DNA from: Chlorella sorokiniana
Lineage: Eukaryota > Chlorophyta > Trebouxiophyceae > Chlorellales > Chlorellaceae
Direction of reading: 5' to 3'
Length of the DNA stretch: 64,000 nucleotides
Assembly (NCBI GenBank): GCA_025917655.1
Contig: CP084611.1
Span: 3,162,001-3,226,000, forward strand
Position numbers and translations under genes: made by a program. The notes beneath the pieces were generated by a model. The model was not told the origin of the DNA and searched no databases. It saw only the letters and a list, made by a program, of their open reading frames with translations. Each line of letters starts with the position of its first letter. The stretch's first letter is position 1. Shown here piece after piece: positions 42,203-57,300 of the stretch.

Positions 42203-43679
42203 TCATCTCTGTCCCTTGCTCCTGCTTGTAATTTCCTGCTGCTCACGCTGTCCCTCGTCACATGACGGGGATGCCCAGCTGCGCCAGCTCCAGCCCCCCG
42301 CCTCCACATTGACCGCCTCCACCTGGAAGGGCTCAGCCTCGGGCGGCGGGTCCCGCAGCTTGAACCCGCGGTACGGCTTCACCGCCGGGTCTAGCCGCCA
42401 GCCGTACACGCCCTGTCGCAGGACCAGCACGCGCTGCAGGCCTGCATCCTGAGCCAGCTGCGCCGCCCACCCCGAGCGCACGTTGGTGCGGCCTGCGGGC
42501 AGGGTGTTCCAGGGATGGACCTTGTCAGCCTGTCTCCTCTGTAAATACCAGGCACAACCAGCAGCAGCAGCACACTCTTTAACGCTCACATGAGAACACT
42601 AGCAGGTCATCTGGACCAGGCTTGGGGAAGCGGTACTGCTCCAGGAAGGCGTGCGGCGGCAGCGCCAGCGCACTGGGCACTTGGTCCACTGCAGGCGAGG
42701 CGAGGGGCAGGCCCACAGCAGGCAGTTCCAAGGAGGCTTTTAAAACTCAAGGTCAGCACTCACGCCTCAAATCCGGCGCCAACACAGCGCCTGAACTCAC
42801 CTGGGATGTGCGCCGCGCCCTTGATGGCCCCGTACAGCGCACGCTCGTCGCTGCGCCGCACGTCGATGAGGGTGGCAGGGGCCGCCGCATGCACCACGCC
42901 CGCATCAGCACACTGCCCAAGCAGTACCGCCAGCGCGTCACGATTGATGAAGCGCAGGTCGGCCTGGGGCTGCGGGCTGCCCCCGCCAGCCCCGCCAGCC
43001 CGCCCTCCAGCACCATGGCGCGGGGAAGCCGCAGGAGGCGGCGGCCGCCGCCGCCCGCAGCTCCTCCTCCTCCTCCTCCCCCACAAACACCAGGATGTAG
43101 TGGGACTGGGGGAAGGGCACACCCTCAAACGCCTCTGCCCAGGCTGCCTCAGAGCCCAGCACTGCTGCCACTCGCGGCTCTGCAGCAACGGCAGGGACAG
43201 GTGGGGGTTGGGGGCTGCAGGGGGCAGAGCCTACGAGCTGCTGCCCTTGGGCGCACCCAGCTGCCCTCTGCCCAGGGCTACCTGGCAGGCGCAGCGCGCC
43301 ACGTAGTTCAGCAGGCAGCGCATCGTGCGGGCCCGCGGTGCGCAGAGAGATGATGTGGTGGGGGTAGGGGCCCGTCTCCACCTGCAAGCGCAGGGTCACC
43401 AGATCACCAGGCTGCTGGGATGCCCTCGAAGCGGCAGTACGGGCATCGCAGGGCAACGCACGCGGAAGCCGCCTCGCAGCGTCGCACCAGCATGCGCAGT
43501 GCGACCGGGGACAGGCGCGCAAAGAAGCGGCCGACTGTGCGGCGGGACGCTTGCCGGCCGCTCTCCTCCTCCTGCCGCTTGCGGTTGAGCTCCGCGCGCA
43601 GCCATCGCACGCCCCAGGCAAGCATGGTGAGCAGCAGCGCACTGCTCAAGCTGCCGCCAGCATTGTTTATGAGGGCCAT
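42203..43679 (-). CDS. rhodanese-domain protein with N-terminal membrane helix
   Basis: Putative sulfurtransferase-fold protein. ATG 43679 begins MALINNAGGSLSSALLLTMLAWGVRWL, a probable signal anchor or targeting helix, and a charged stretch follows. Later exons carry RVAAVLGSEAAWAEAFEGVPFPQSHYILVFVGEEEEEE, a poorly conserved middle region. The rhodanese domain is in the second half: FINRDALAVLL, TLIDVRRSDERALYGAIKGAAHIP, FPKPGPDDLLVFSC and RTNVRSGWAAQLA. The active-site loop C-R-T-N-V-R-S is completed across an intron (TCA T/GC CGC), so the catalytic Cys is present. Tail residues VEAGGWSWRSWASPSCDEG lead to a stop at 42203, only 13 bp from the HSBP stop on the opposite strand. It is probably chloroplast- or membrane-associated. 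The sulfur donor and acceptor are unknown. Confidence 0.72.
42227..42231 (+). promoter_or_regulatory. TGTAA polyadenylation signal (HSBP), inside the rhodanese gene 3' end
   Basis: The motif is 37 bp after the HSBP stop, which places it within the last codons of the opposite-strand rhodanese gene. The two transcripts must overlap at their 3' ends if this signal is used. Confidence 0.5.
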
Positions 43680-44417
43680 GCTGCTAGCTGCACAGAGACA
43701 GAGGCGGGGTGCAGCACCCGTCTGGCGCGGACTGGCAGCAGGTGGCGACGGCAGTGGGAGCTGAACAGAGGTGGCAGGTCGGTGATTGATAGTTGGCTCA
43801 GCCTTGACCTGTCTCACCTTCTCAACGTACCCTGCAGTTCTAGTGTGAGCTGCTATTTCACGAACCACAACAGCGATATGTCCCGACAGCTTAGTGTTTA
43901 TATGTGCACACTGCTTACATGTCGGCTTTAAATTATCACAGAGTGAAAATTGGATACCACTACGACGCCCTTGTCTGAGAAGGCAGGACATTAGCGGTAC
44001 CGGTGTCCACATGCGACAGGAGGGACACAGACACCGTGAAGCAATAAAGAAAAGCTCATCCGAGTGATCTCAAAAGTTGGAGGGAGAAGAAAAGGCAGGT
44101 GAACTCTGGGAGGGTTGTGTCGGGGTTCGCGTTCCCTGGTTGCTCCTTTCCTAGACCAGCATTCTTAGATAAAGTGTAGCCATCCTACGATTGGCACGGC
44201 AGAACCTGCTTCCGTCACCTGTCACCTCGCCTGTGCCTTGTGCTGCCTGCCATGGCTGCGGCACTGCAGGCACACCTGCCGGCGAGCGCAAGGCAGGAGC
44301 AGAACTGATGGGCGTTCCCTCCACTGAATTCCTTTGCAGCAAACATTGTGTTGGACTTCATCGTCGACTCTTGGGAGTTGGGAGGACGCGGCGGCGCAGG
44401 CTGCCCGCAGCGGTGGC
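43680..44417. promoter_or_regulatory. divergent promoter region, rhodanese gene / MEMO1
   Basis: 738 bp with no recognised exon. The region from 43840 to 44190 is clearly less GC-rich than coding DNA. Both 5' leaders and promoters should be here. No precise element is called. Confidence 0.4.
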
Positions 44418-46004
44418 ATGCCGCGCATCCGCTCAGCCACCCACGCTGGCACCTGGTACTCCAGCCAGGAGGGGCACCTGCGGCAGCAGCTCAAGGCCTG
44501 GCTGGCAGAGGCGGAGGCGGTGGTCGGGAGCATGCCAGGGCCATCATCGCGCCCCACGCTGGCTACCGGTGCGCCTGCGCAGCAGGGAGCACACCGGCGG
44601 GAGCACACCATCGGCGGCAGTGCTCCCCAAGCCACACAAACAGCAACGGCCGCGTCTTCGTTTCCCTGCGTGATGCAGGTATTCCGGCCACGTGGCAGCC
44701 TATGCATATAAGCAGATAGACCCAAGTAAAGTGTGAGTGAGGGACGGGAGATTGCATGCAGCTTGTGGCTCGCTCCCCCAACCGCGCCTCTCCCACCTGC
44801 GCCCGCAGCCGGCGCGTCTTCCTGCTGGGCCCCTCCCACCACTTTTACTCCAAGCAGTGCCTGCTGTCCCCCGCTGACCAGTACGCCACGCCGCTGGGTG
44901 CGCCGCCGCTCGCTGCTGGTTGAGCTACACAGGAATGGCGATCCCAGCTTGTCTGACGCCATCCCTCAGCTCGCTCTCAGCACAGCAGCTGGGCTGTGGT
45001 GCTTACGCTGCTGCAGCCTGGACCCCCTGCAGGCAATGCAACCATCGACGCCGGGGTATATGCTGAGCTGCGGGCCACCGGCCGCTTCCAGGAGATGCGG
45101 GCGGAGGCTGACGAGGCTGAGCACAGCCTGGAGCTGCACCTGCCCTACATCCTGCACATCATGGCGGGCGCCCCTTCACCCTGGTGCCCATCGTGGTGGG
45201 GGCCACCCCCTGACGCGGGTGGGTGGAGGGTGGGCGGGGCTGGGTGGGGGTTTACCGAGTGTGATCAAGGGGGTAAGGGGTTGAGAACAGGGCCAGCGGA
45301 TGCCAACCTGGCGGCATGTGTCACAGGCGTGCGGGCCTGGTTGCTGCTGCTGGCCCGTGCTGCACGTCCCGGCCCCTCCTGCTCTCCGGCAGAGGCCGCG
45401 TACGGGCGGCTGCTGGCCCCTTACCTGGACGACCCCGCCAACCTGTTTGTCGTGTCGTCTGACTTCTGCCACTGGGGCCGCCGCTTCAACTACACACACT
45501 ACGACCCCGCGCACGTGAGGCAGGCTGGCGGGCGGGGACAGCTGTCGGCGGGCAGCAGGCGCAGCGCCGCGCGTGGCACTGCGCGCCCTGCACTGCGGGA
45601 GGCGGGCGCGTGTATTGTGTATTTCACGCTGCCGATCCCCCAGCACCTGGGTGTGGCGCTTGCCGCAGGGGCCCATCCACGCCAGCATCGAGGCGCTGGA
45701 CCGTCAGGGGATGGCGCTGATAGAAGCGCAGGACGCTGCGGGGTTCCAGGCGTACCTCAAGCGGTACGGCAACACCATCTGCGGGCGGCACCCCACCGCG
45801 GTGCTCCTGCACGCCCTGGCCCACTGCGTCACCAAGCACACGCTGCGCTTCACCAAGTACGACCAGTCGCACCGCTGCCTCACAGACGCGGACAGCAGCG
45901 TGAGCTACGCGTCGGCGGTGGTGGTGGCCACGGGCGGTAGCCGTGTCAAAGCGGGGCTGTGCTGTTGTAAAGTAGAACCTCTCACGGGGGATACGCATTA
46001 TTGA
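44418..46004 (+). CDS. MEMO1: MEMO1-family protein
   Basis: Member of the MEMO family, a fold related to class III extradiol dioxygenases. In animals MEMO1 is a copper/iron-binding protein tied to signalling and metal homeostasis. ATG 44418 begins MPRIRSATHAGTWYSSQ. Junctions reconstruct IIAPHAGYR/YSGHVAAYAYKQIDPSKV/RRVFLLGPSHHFY with good phases. Further conserved blocks are AEHSLELHLPYILHIMAG, NLFVVSSDFCHWGRRFNY, HASIEALDRQGMALIE, LKRYGNTICGRHPTAVLL and SSVSYASAVVV. The metal-site His residues (HAG, PHAG, HSLE) and the conserved Asp/Cys of SDFCHWG are all present. The stop is given as 46004, but a TGTAA signal at 45965 and low conservation after VVVATGG suggest that the real end may be about ten codons earlier if a base is missing. 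Frame breaks occur around 45170. Confidence 0.9.
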
Positions 46005-46270
46005 GTAAGAACCGAGTGTAGGGTGGTGGGAAAGCTGGGCAGGCTCAAGGCAGCCTGACACACCAAGGGCAGCCGTGCCCCCAGGAACAGGAGGGGCCCC
46101 AGCCGCGCTGCCGCCACTTCACCGGCTGCAGGTCTGCCGCGGTGCATAGTTACATGTGGAAAGGCATCACGGCGCCAAGTTCATGCCGCAGGGCTGCCAC
46201 AGCCTGCCGTGTGCTGCTGCAGGCTGTGAAAGCCGCTGTGACAGGGCGGCCGGGCATGCCGGCCCCAGGC

Positions 46271-50404
<4,134 letters not shown>

Positions 50405-51369
50405 TACAGGCTATCCTGTGTAGGCACACCCACGCACAAGCCCGCGGGCGGGCCACGACCGACCGTGCGGCAGCTGCTTCCCTTCTCCCTGGCAGGCGGA
50501 CCCTGTCGCAAGGGTGTAAAACCTGAGCGTTCCTCTCAAATCATCAGACAGCCAAACAAACGAGACGAAGCCGCCAACAGAGAAGTAGCGGGCGAAGTGT
50601 TCTGCCTGAAAAGGTGCGAGGAAGGCGTGGCGTGCCGAAGACAGCTGTAATCACGAATTCGGATCATGCAGAAAGATGGGTAGCGCTCCTACAGCACTGC
50701 CAGGGCCGCCCGACGGCACCGCTGACAGCCAAAGCGCAGCGCAAACACAGCTGCTGAGTTTCTTTCCCCGGATGGTAAAGCACACAGGTATTGCTCCCAA
50801 CAATGATAACAGCTGTAATTACAGTCAACATCAATCTTCTGCAACAAGCCGGCCTTGCAGGCTCGACAGAGGAGCGGGTGCTGGGCCGTGGCAGGTCGCC
50901 GTGGGTTGGCTGCTGCGGTTCACAGCCCATCCACACCGGCAACCATCAATGCCTGTCTGCATCACCTCAGCGTACACATAGGAATAAAGGACAATCCCAC
51001 TGCAAGTTACTGCATCGACGGCGCCAGCGGTCCATGGGCATCATGGAAGCATGCGAGGCCTCGGCGGCATGCGGCGGTGGGCGCATGGCCACCCACCTTC
51101 CTAACCGCACTCCCCAACCCTTGCAATCGGCGGAAGCATCCACCTTGGAGATGCATACATGCATCGAAGGCGAAGCCAGAAGGAGAGGGGTCTGTGAACA
51201 AAAGCTATTGAGTTGGAGCTCCCAAAGTATTGGGTCGACGATGAGGGGATTTATAAGTTTGCTGTAGTCTCGAGACGCTCATCTTCTTAAGCAATCTGGG
51301 TGAGCCCCGTGCTCCTCTTGCAAAGGGGCGATCATCGCTGAAACGCTTCAAGCGCTCTTTCGGAGGCTT
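50405..51369. promoter_or_regulatory. divergent promoter region, PEX1 / PI4K alpha
   Basis: 965 bp, the longest gap in the window. Open frames on both strands lack recognisable domains. AT-richer stretches occur at 50530-50600, 50780-50840 and 51190-51290. A TTTATAAG element at 51250-51257 could serve PI4K. Confidence 0.4.
51250..51257 (+). promoter_or_regulatory. possible TATA element for PI4K alpha
   Basis: The plus strand reads TTTATAAG, 113 bp before the first plausible start codon at 51370. Sequence match only. Confidence 0.35.
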
Positions 51370-54300
51370 ATGGCGTATTTTAACGGAAAGCAACGATCTG
51401 TATCGCTGTGTCTGTGCTGGGTGGGCGCCGCTCCGATCTGCACCACCAACCTCCCCACCGCCACCCGCTGTTGCCGTCCTGCAGCTGGCGGGTGACGAAA
51501 CCCACCATGGCCAAGGCACAGCGTGAGTGGGCAGAATCCCTGGCTGTGAAGCACCCAGTAGAACCAGATGAGGTGGCTTCGTTTGTCGCCAGCGTCGCCA
51601 GCAGCACGGCGTGCGGCGCTGACGGCGCCGAGGCCGGCTTGGAGGCGGTTGTCCCGCTTTGCCTGTTCCTCTCCAAGTCGCTGGGCAAGGTGGGTGGGTA
51701 GCTGGCGTGGTGCCCTGCGGCCTTTGAAGGCGACCAGCACGATGCGACGCTCGCCCCGGCATGCCCCTGCGCTGCAGTTCCCGGATGCCGTGGTGCCGGG
51801 GGTGGTGCGGGCGCTGGAGGCAGTCGTGTGCGGCATGGAGGCCTTGGTCGCAGGTCCCACAGACGCGGCGCCCGGCCCGCCCGCAAAGGGCAGTGACCAG
51901 GCTGGCGGGCAGCTTCCAGCGCAGCAGTGGGCCGCCCTGCTGAGCCGCGCCATGATGGAGCTTGGGGGTGTGCTGGGCCTGCTGTCTCTGCATGCCCAGT
52001 GGAAGGCCCAGGTCAGCGGCAGCTTTGCTGGCCTGCTGCGACAGCTGCTGGCGGCGGGGCAGCAGGAGCAGCCCATGCTGGCTGGCTTTCGGGTCGCGCT
52101 GCGCGCTGGAAGCCAGCAGCTGCCGCTGACGGGCGCCGACGCAGCCCAGGTACGGCCCGCTGCCTGCAGGGCCTCGCGCGCCTGCTCTGCCTGGCCTGGC
52201 CGCACTCGCCCTGCCGTTGCCAGGTGGCGCCACGGCGCAGCGTTGCTGCAGAATGATCCGTGCCTCATCCCCTCCCCCCCCTCGTGCAGCTGTTCATGCT
52301 GGTCGCGCAGCAGCACTTGGGCCTGCTGGGCGGCGGCGGGCCGACGGCCGCGGCCGCCGTGTGGCGCCAGGCGGGCGACCTCCCGTGGGTTGTGGCGGGG
52401 CAGCTGGCGCCCCTGGCGCTGCACTCGGGCCAGCTGAGCGCCGAGGATGCCAGCCGCGTGGCTCTGGGGGCGTGCGCCGCGGTGGATCGCGTGCTGCGCC
52501 CGCTGCTGCGCCCGACGACGACGCCGCCAGCGACGCCTCGGCCCGCGACAGCCCGCGGCAGCAGCCCGCAGCCCTGCCCGCCCCCGCCTTTGTCACCGCC
52601 ATGGCCAGCCTGGCGGCGCAGAGGCCTGCTGCCTGGGGGAGCGGCCGGGCGGCGGCGATGGCGGGCAGGCCGCGCGTGCGGGGTCTGCCGCCGCCGCCGA
52701 CGTCACCGACGCGCTGCTGGGCGTGTGCGAGGACTGCGTGGCGGCGGCAGCCGAGCTCAGCGTGGGGACCGCGCCTCCGACGCCCTTCTCAACATCGGCA
52801 TCGGCGTGGGACGCCAGCTGCTGGCGCTGCTGGCGGCGGCGGGGCAGCACGACGAGAACGCGCTGGCCGACCTGCTGCCGCGGCTGCAGGCGCTGCTGGT
52901 GAGGGGCGGGGCGGGGCGTAGGCCGTGACGGGCCGTGCCGCGCTGCCGGGCGACAGTGAGCACCCCGCGACAGCACTGGGTGGGGCAGCGGCACTGCACA
53001 CCACCCCACTGACCCCCCTCCGCCTGGCCCCACCGCCAGGCTGGCGCCGCCCGCCTGGCGGAGCTGGAGTACTTCCTGCCCGGGGACGACGGCGCCCCCG
53101 CCCCCGCCGCCGCGCGCTCCGGCGTGCTGGGCGCCTCCCGGCCACGACCCGGGGGCCAAGGTGCGGCGGCTGTGGGTGTGGGACCTGTCGCAAGACCTGT
53201 CGGCGGACGGGGAGCTGGACCCGCAGCGGCGCAAGAGGTGTGTGATCGTTTGGGGGGGCAGGAGGCTGCACCGTGTGAATGCGTGGGTGGTTTGTGGTGG
53301 GGGGATTGAGCAAGAGCCTGCCCCGCAGCGCTGGTCTCTGGCCGTTGCTTGCGGCAGCCGGCAGAGTGCAAACCGGGTGTCAGCTGGCCTGCCAAGCTGG
53401 CGCCGCCGTGCAGGCGCGCGTGGTGGCTGACCCGCACCCTGGCGGAGGGCACCGCCTCGCTGCTTGCGGCGGCCTGGCAGCGCGCCCCGCACGACCTGGC
53501 GGCCACGTTTGTGCCGCTGGCGGGCGCGGCGCTGGAGAGGCCGGTGAGGCGGGGGTGGAGCTGGGGGGATGTAGCGGGGGCGGATGTAGTAGCGGAAGTG
53601 GTTGTGTGTGTGTGTGCGTGTGTGTGTGTGTGTGTGTGTGGGGAGGGGCAGGGGACACGCGAGGCCTTGCCGGTGTGCTGGCGCTACCAGCCGTTGCTGC
53701 TGGCGGCGGTGCAGGAGACGGTGCCCACCCTGGGCCGCATGCTGGCGCTGGCGGGCGGCGACGAGGAGCTGGCGCGGCTGGTGGTGCCGCTGCTGCAGGA
53801 CACGCTGGCCTCGCAGACGGCGGGCGCCGACGCTGAGGTGATGCCGGGGCCGGGGCTGCCCCTGCACGCGCTGCAAGCGCGCCCTCCTGCGCTGCCCTGC
53901 TGAATGCCTGCCGCAGGCTGCTCGTCGCGGCTGCCGTGCCCATGCTGCGCTGCTGCGTGGCCCCGCGCCTGCAGGCGTATGCTGTGGCCGCGCGCAGCCT
54001 GGCCAGCATGGCGGTGTGCTGCGCGCTGCACGACAACCGCTGGGGGTATGACCAGGTATGCACCGCCGGTTGGCTGCCGCTGGGGGTGTGAGCGTGTGAG
54101 CGTGCACGCGGCCGAGGGTTCAGCGCAGCCGCAGGGCCCTAACAGTGCCTGTTGCCTGGCAGGCAGCCTCAGCGCCGGCTGGGTCCACTGCCCCTGCCCC
54201 ATACCACACCCACTTGCACACCCGCGCACATCCCCCCCCCTTTCCCCCCCCTTTCCCCCCGCCCGCACAGGTGGTGGACCTCCTCATCAAGCTGTACAAG

Positions 54301-57300
54301 TTCCCCAACTTCTCCATCTCTCGGGCCCTGCTGCACGGCACACCCCTGCAGCCGGACGCCGCCGCACCGCCGCCTCCCGGCTCCCCGCTGGCCGCTGCCA
54401 GGCAGGGGCCCGACGTGCCCATCGGTGGGTGCCGGGCAGGGCAGGGCTGACCACAGCCAGCTGGGTGGCTTTGAGGGGTGCCCCGGGCTGTGCCGCACAC
54501 TGGCTGGCGACCCAGAGGCCTGGACCCCCTGATGTGCCTGGCCTGCACGCTCCCCACCCCCTCCCCCTTCGTCCCTGCTGCAGTTGGCCGCTGCCCGGGA
54601 GCCCTGGCCGACGCGCTGCTGCAGCTAGCGGAGGGTGCGAGGCGCGCGGCTGGCGCTGCTCAAGGACCTGCGCACCCGCCTGCTCACACTCTTCGCGGGT
54701 GAGCGGCGGCGGCGGCGGTGGCACCAGACCCTGGGGCGGCCCTTCCTCCGTTGCCTGCACTGCTGGCTTCCATGCTTAACGTGGTTGCCTTGATTTGCGC
54801 GCACCCCGCCCACCCACCCACCCCACCCTACCCCACCCACCACCCCAGATTTCGCGCTCATCCTGCCCAGCCCCGCCTACGTGCGGGACCTGGGGGCGCT
54901 GTTGCCGGCGCTGGGGGCGGTGGGGGAGGCGGTGGCCGAGGCGACTGCGGGGCGCATGTCGGGTGGGCGCAGGGCTGGGCGGGCGCTGCCTGAGTTCCTG
55001 CCAGTGCAGCGCAACCCCGGGGGAAATGTGCGGATCGCCCATCCTTCGGACCCCCCCCCCACACACACACACACACACACACCGCCCTCGCCGTGCCACC
55101 CCATCCGCCTCCTCCCAGCCTCCCTGTCTGCCGCCGACCTGAGCCTGGACGCGCTCAACACCGCCCAGGAGGAGGACCTGCTGGTGCTGCGCCTGTTCAG
55201 GTGGGGGCCCGCCGCCCTGCACCGCACGCAGGCCACGGCAGGCCGGGGTGGCGACGCTGCACAGCGAGGCCTGGCTGTGCGGCGCCGCAGCAACTGCTTG
55301 TGGGCTGCCCACCCAAGCGCAGGCAGCTCTGGCTCTACTGCGGAGTGTACGACTTTGCGGGGGAGCAGCGGCCCTCGCCGTCCCTCAACGGCGGCGCGCC
55401 CGCGGAGGCGGTGCGCTGGCCTGAGGCATGGCGGGCTGCTCTGGGCCGCATCGCGGCGGTCAGCCCGCTTCTGATCGTGGGCTGGGAGCAGTACAAGCCG
55501 GACGAGATGCTGGAGAGCCTGGCCTCGGAGTTTGGCGGGCGGCTGGCCAAGCTGGGGCGGCTGGGCGAGGCGCCAGCACTGCTGGCCGCGCTGGCCGCGC
55601 TGCTGGGGCCCGACGCGGCGGCTGCCCTGCCGCGCACTCAGCTCCCCGCGCCCATGGTGCGCCGCCGCTGTTGCTGCTGCTCGCTCGAGGGCACCGGGGC
55701 ACTGAGCCTGCGTTTGCCCGAGTGCTGCGCTGTGCTGTGCTGTGCTGTGCTGTGCTGTGCTGTGCTGGCTGGAAATCCCACCTCGTCAAAACCCATGCAC
55801 ATGCCTCAAACCCCGATCTGCCCCCCCCCCCCCAGGCCGCCCACCTGCTGACCCAGGCCACCAAGTCGCTGTGCCGCGCCCGCTTCTCCTCCCACGAGGC
55901 CTGCGCCCAGGAGGGGGCCGTGCCGGTGTGGGCGCCCTGCGCCACATGCAGCTCACCCTGCCCGGCGCCCCCACCACCCCTGGCAGCAGCTGCTGGCTGA
56001 GCGCGTGTTTGACGCGCTGCTGGCCCGCCTGGCCGCCGACCAGCTGGGCCTGGAGGCGCCCGCGCAGCGCGACTCGCTCGACGCATGCGCGCAGCAGCTG
56101 GCGCAGGTGGGGGCTGGCGGGCCGTGCGCAGTGCCGCCCCTCGCCCACTGCCCGCAGGCTGCGCGGTTTTGATGTTTCCCCACCCACCCCCACGCACACA
56201 CCCACACTCCTGAAAGGTTAACCCCTCCTCCCCCTCTCACACGCACACTCCAGGTGTTGGCGGGGTTCCTGGTGCAGCAGGGGCCCAATGCTGAGGTGGC
56301 GGCGCTGGCGGGCCGCCTGCTGTCGCGCCTGCTGGCCGAGTTCCCCGCCCTGCAGTACAGGCGGGACGTGCTTGCCGCTCTGTTCCAGGCGGCGCACGAG
56401 GAGGAGCAGGGGACGGTGAGTGGGCCGCCCGGCGCGGCACCAGGCCAGCCTGCTCTTTGCAGGGGGCAGCAGGTCGCCCGCCCTGCTGTGCCGCTTTTGC
56501 ATGCTCTGCGCCAACATGCCTGCCCACCCTCGCGCCCACAGGACGGCGGCGCCCCCAGCGCCTGGCCTTCTCCTGGCTGAGCCGCCTGCTGCGCCGCCGC
56601 ACGGCGGCCGAGGCGCCGGGCCCCACCGAGGCGGCGCTGTTTGAGCAGACGCGGCGCGAGGCGGCGGCAGCGAGGGGCTCCGCTGCAGACGTCATAACGC
56701 GCTACATGCCCGAGGTGCTGCAGGTGAGAGGCTGGCGGGGCGGGGTGGTGGGGCAGGGGCAGGTGGGGGCCGGAGTGGTGGTCGCCCAGCAGGGGAGCCA
56801 TCTCCGTCGCCTCCCCCTCTACTCTCGGCTGTGTTCCCCCTGGCAGCGGATACTCCACCGCCTGACCAGCCGCCTTTGCCAGCCACCTCCCAGCACTGCT
56901 GCTCTTGACGATGCAGCACTCCCTGCCTGTTACCGCCCCCCCCAGCTCGTGCGCTCCGCCGCCGAGGGCTTCCCCATGTCGGCGCTGCGCTGCCGCATGC
57001 CGCGCGGCGCCCAGGCCTGGTCAGCCCAGCTGCACTGCCTGGGCCGCGTGGCTGGGCTGGCGCAGGGCGCAGAGGCGCGGGAGCTGCCCCCGCCGCGGTG
57101 CCGCTGCGCTGCGCCAGGGCGTTGGCGGAGGCGCTGCGTGGCCGCCACACGCAGAGCGCCCTGGCTGACACGTGAGAGGGGGGCGGCTGGGGGTATGGTG
57201 GGGATGTGTGTGGTGCAGGGTGGTGAGCGGGGGGTGGTATCGCTGGTGGCGGCTTGCCGAGCGGGCCTGCCTGTACCGCCGGGCAGCAAGGCTCTGCAGT

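Noticed and set aside
51205-52233. Long minus-strand open frame of 342 codons
   Set aside because: It is the antisense shadow of the PI4K N-terminal exons in GC-rich DNA, with no recognisable domain of its own.
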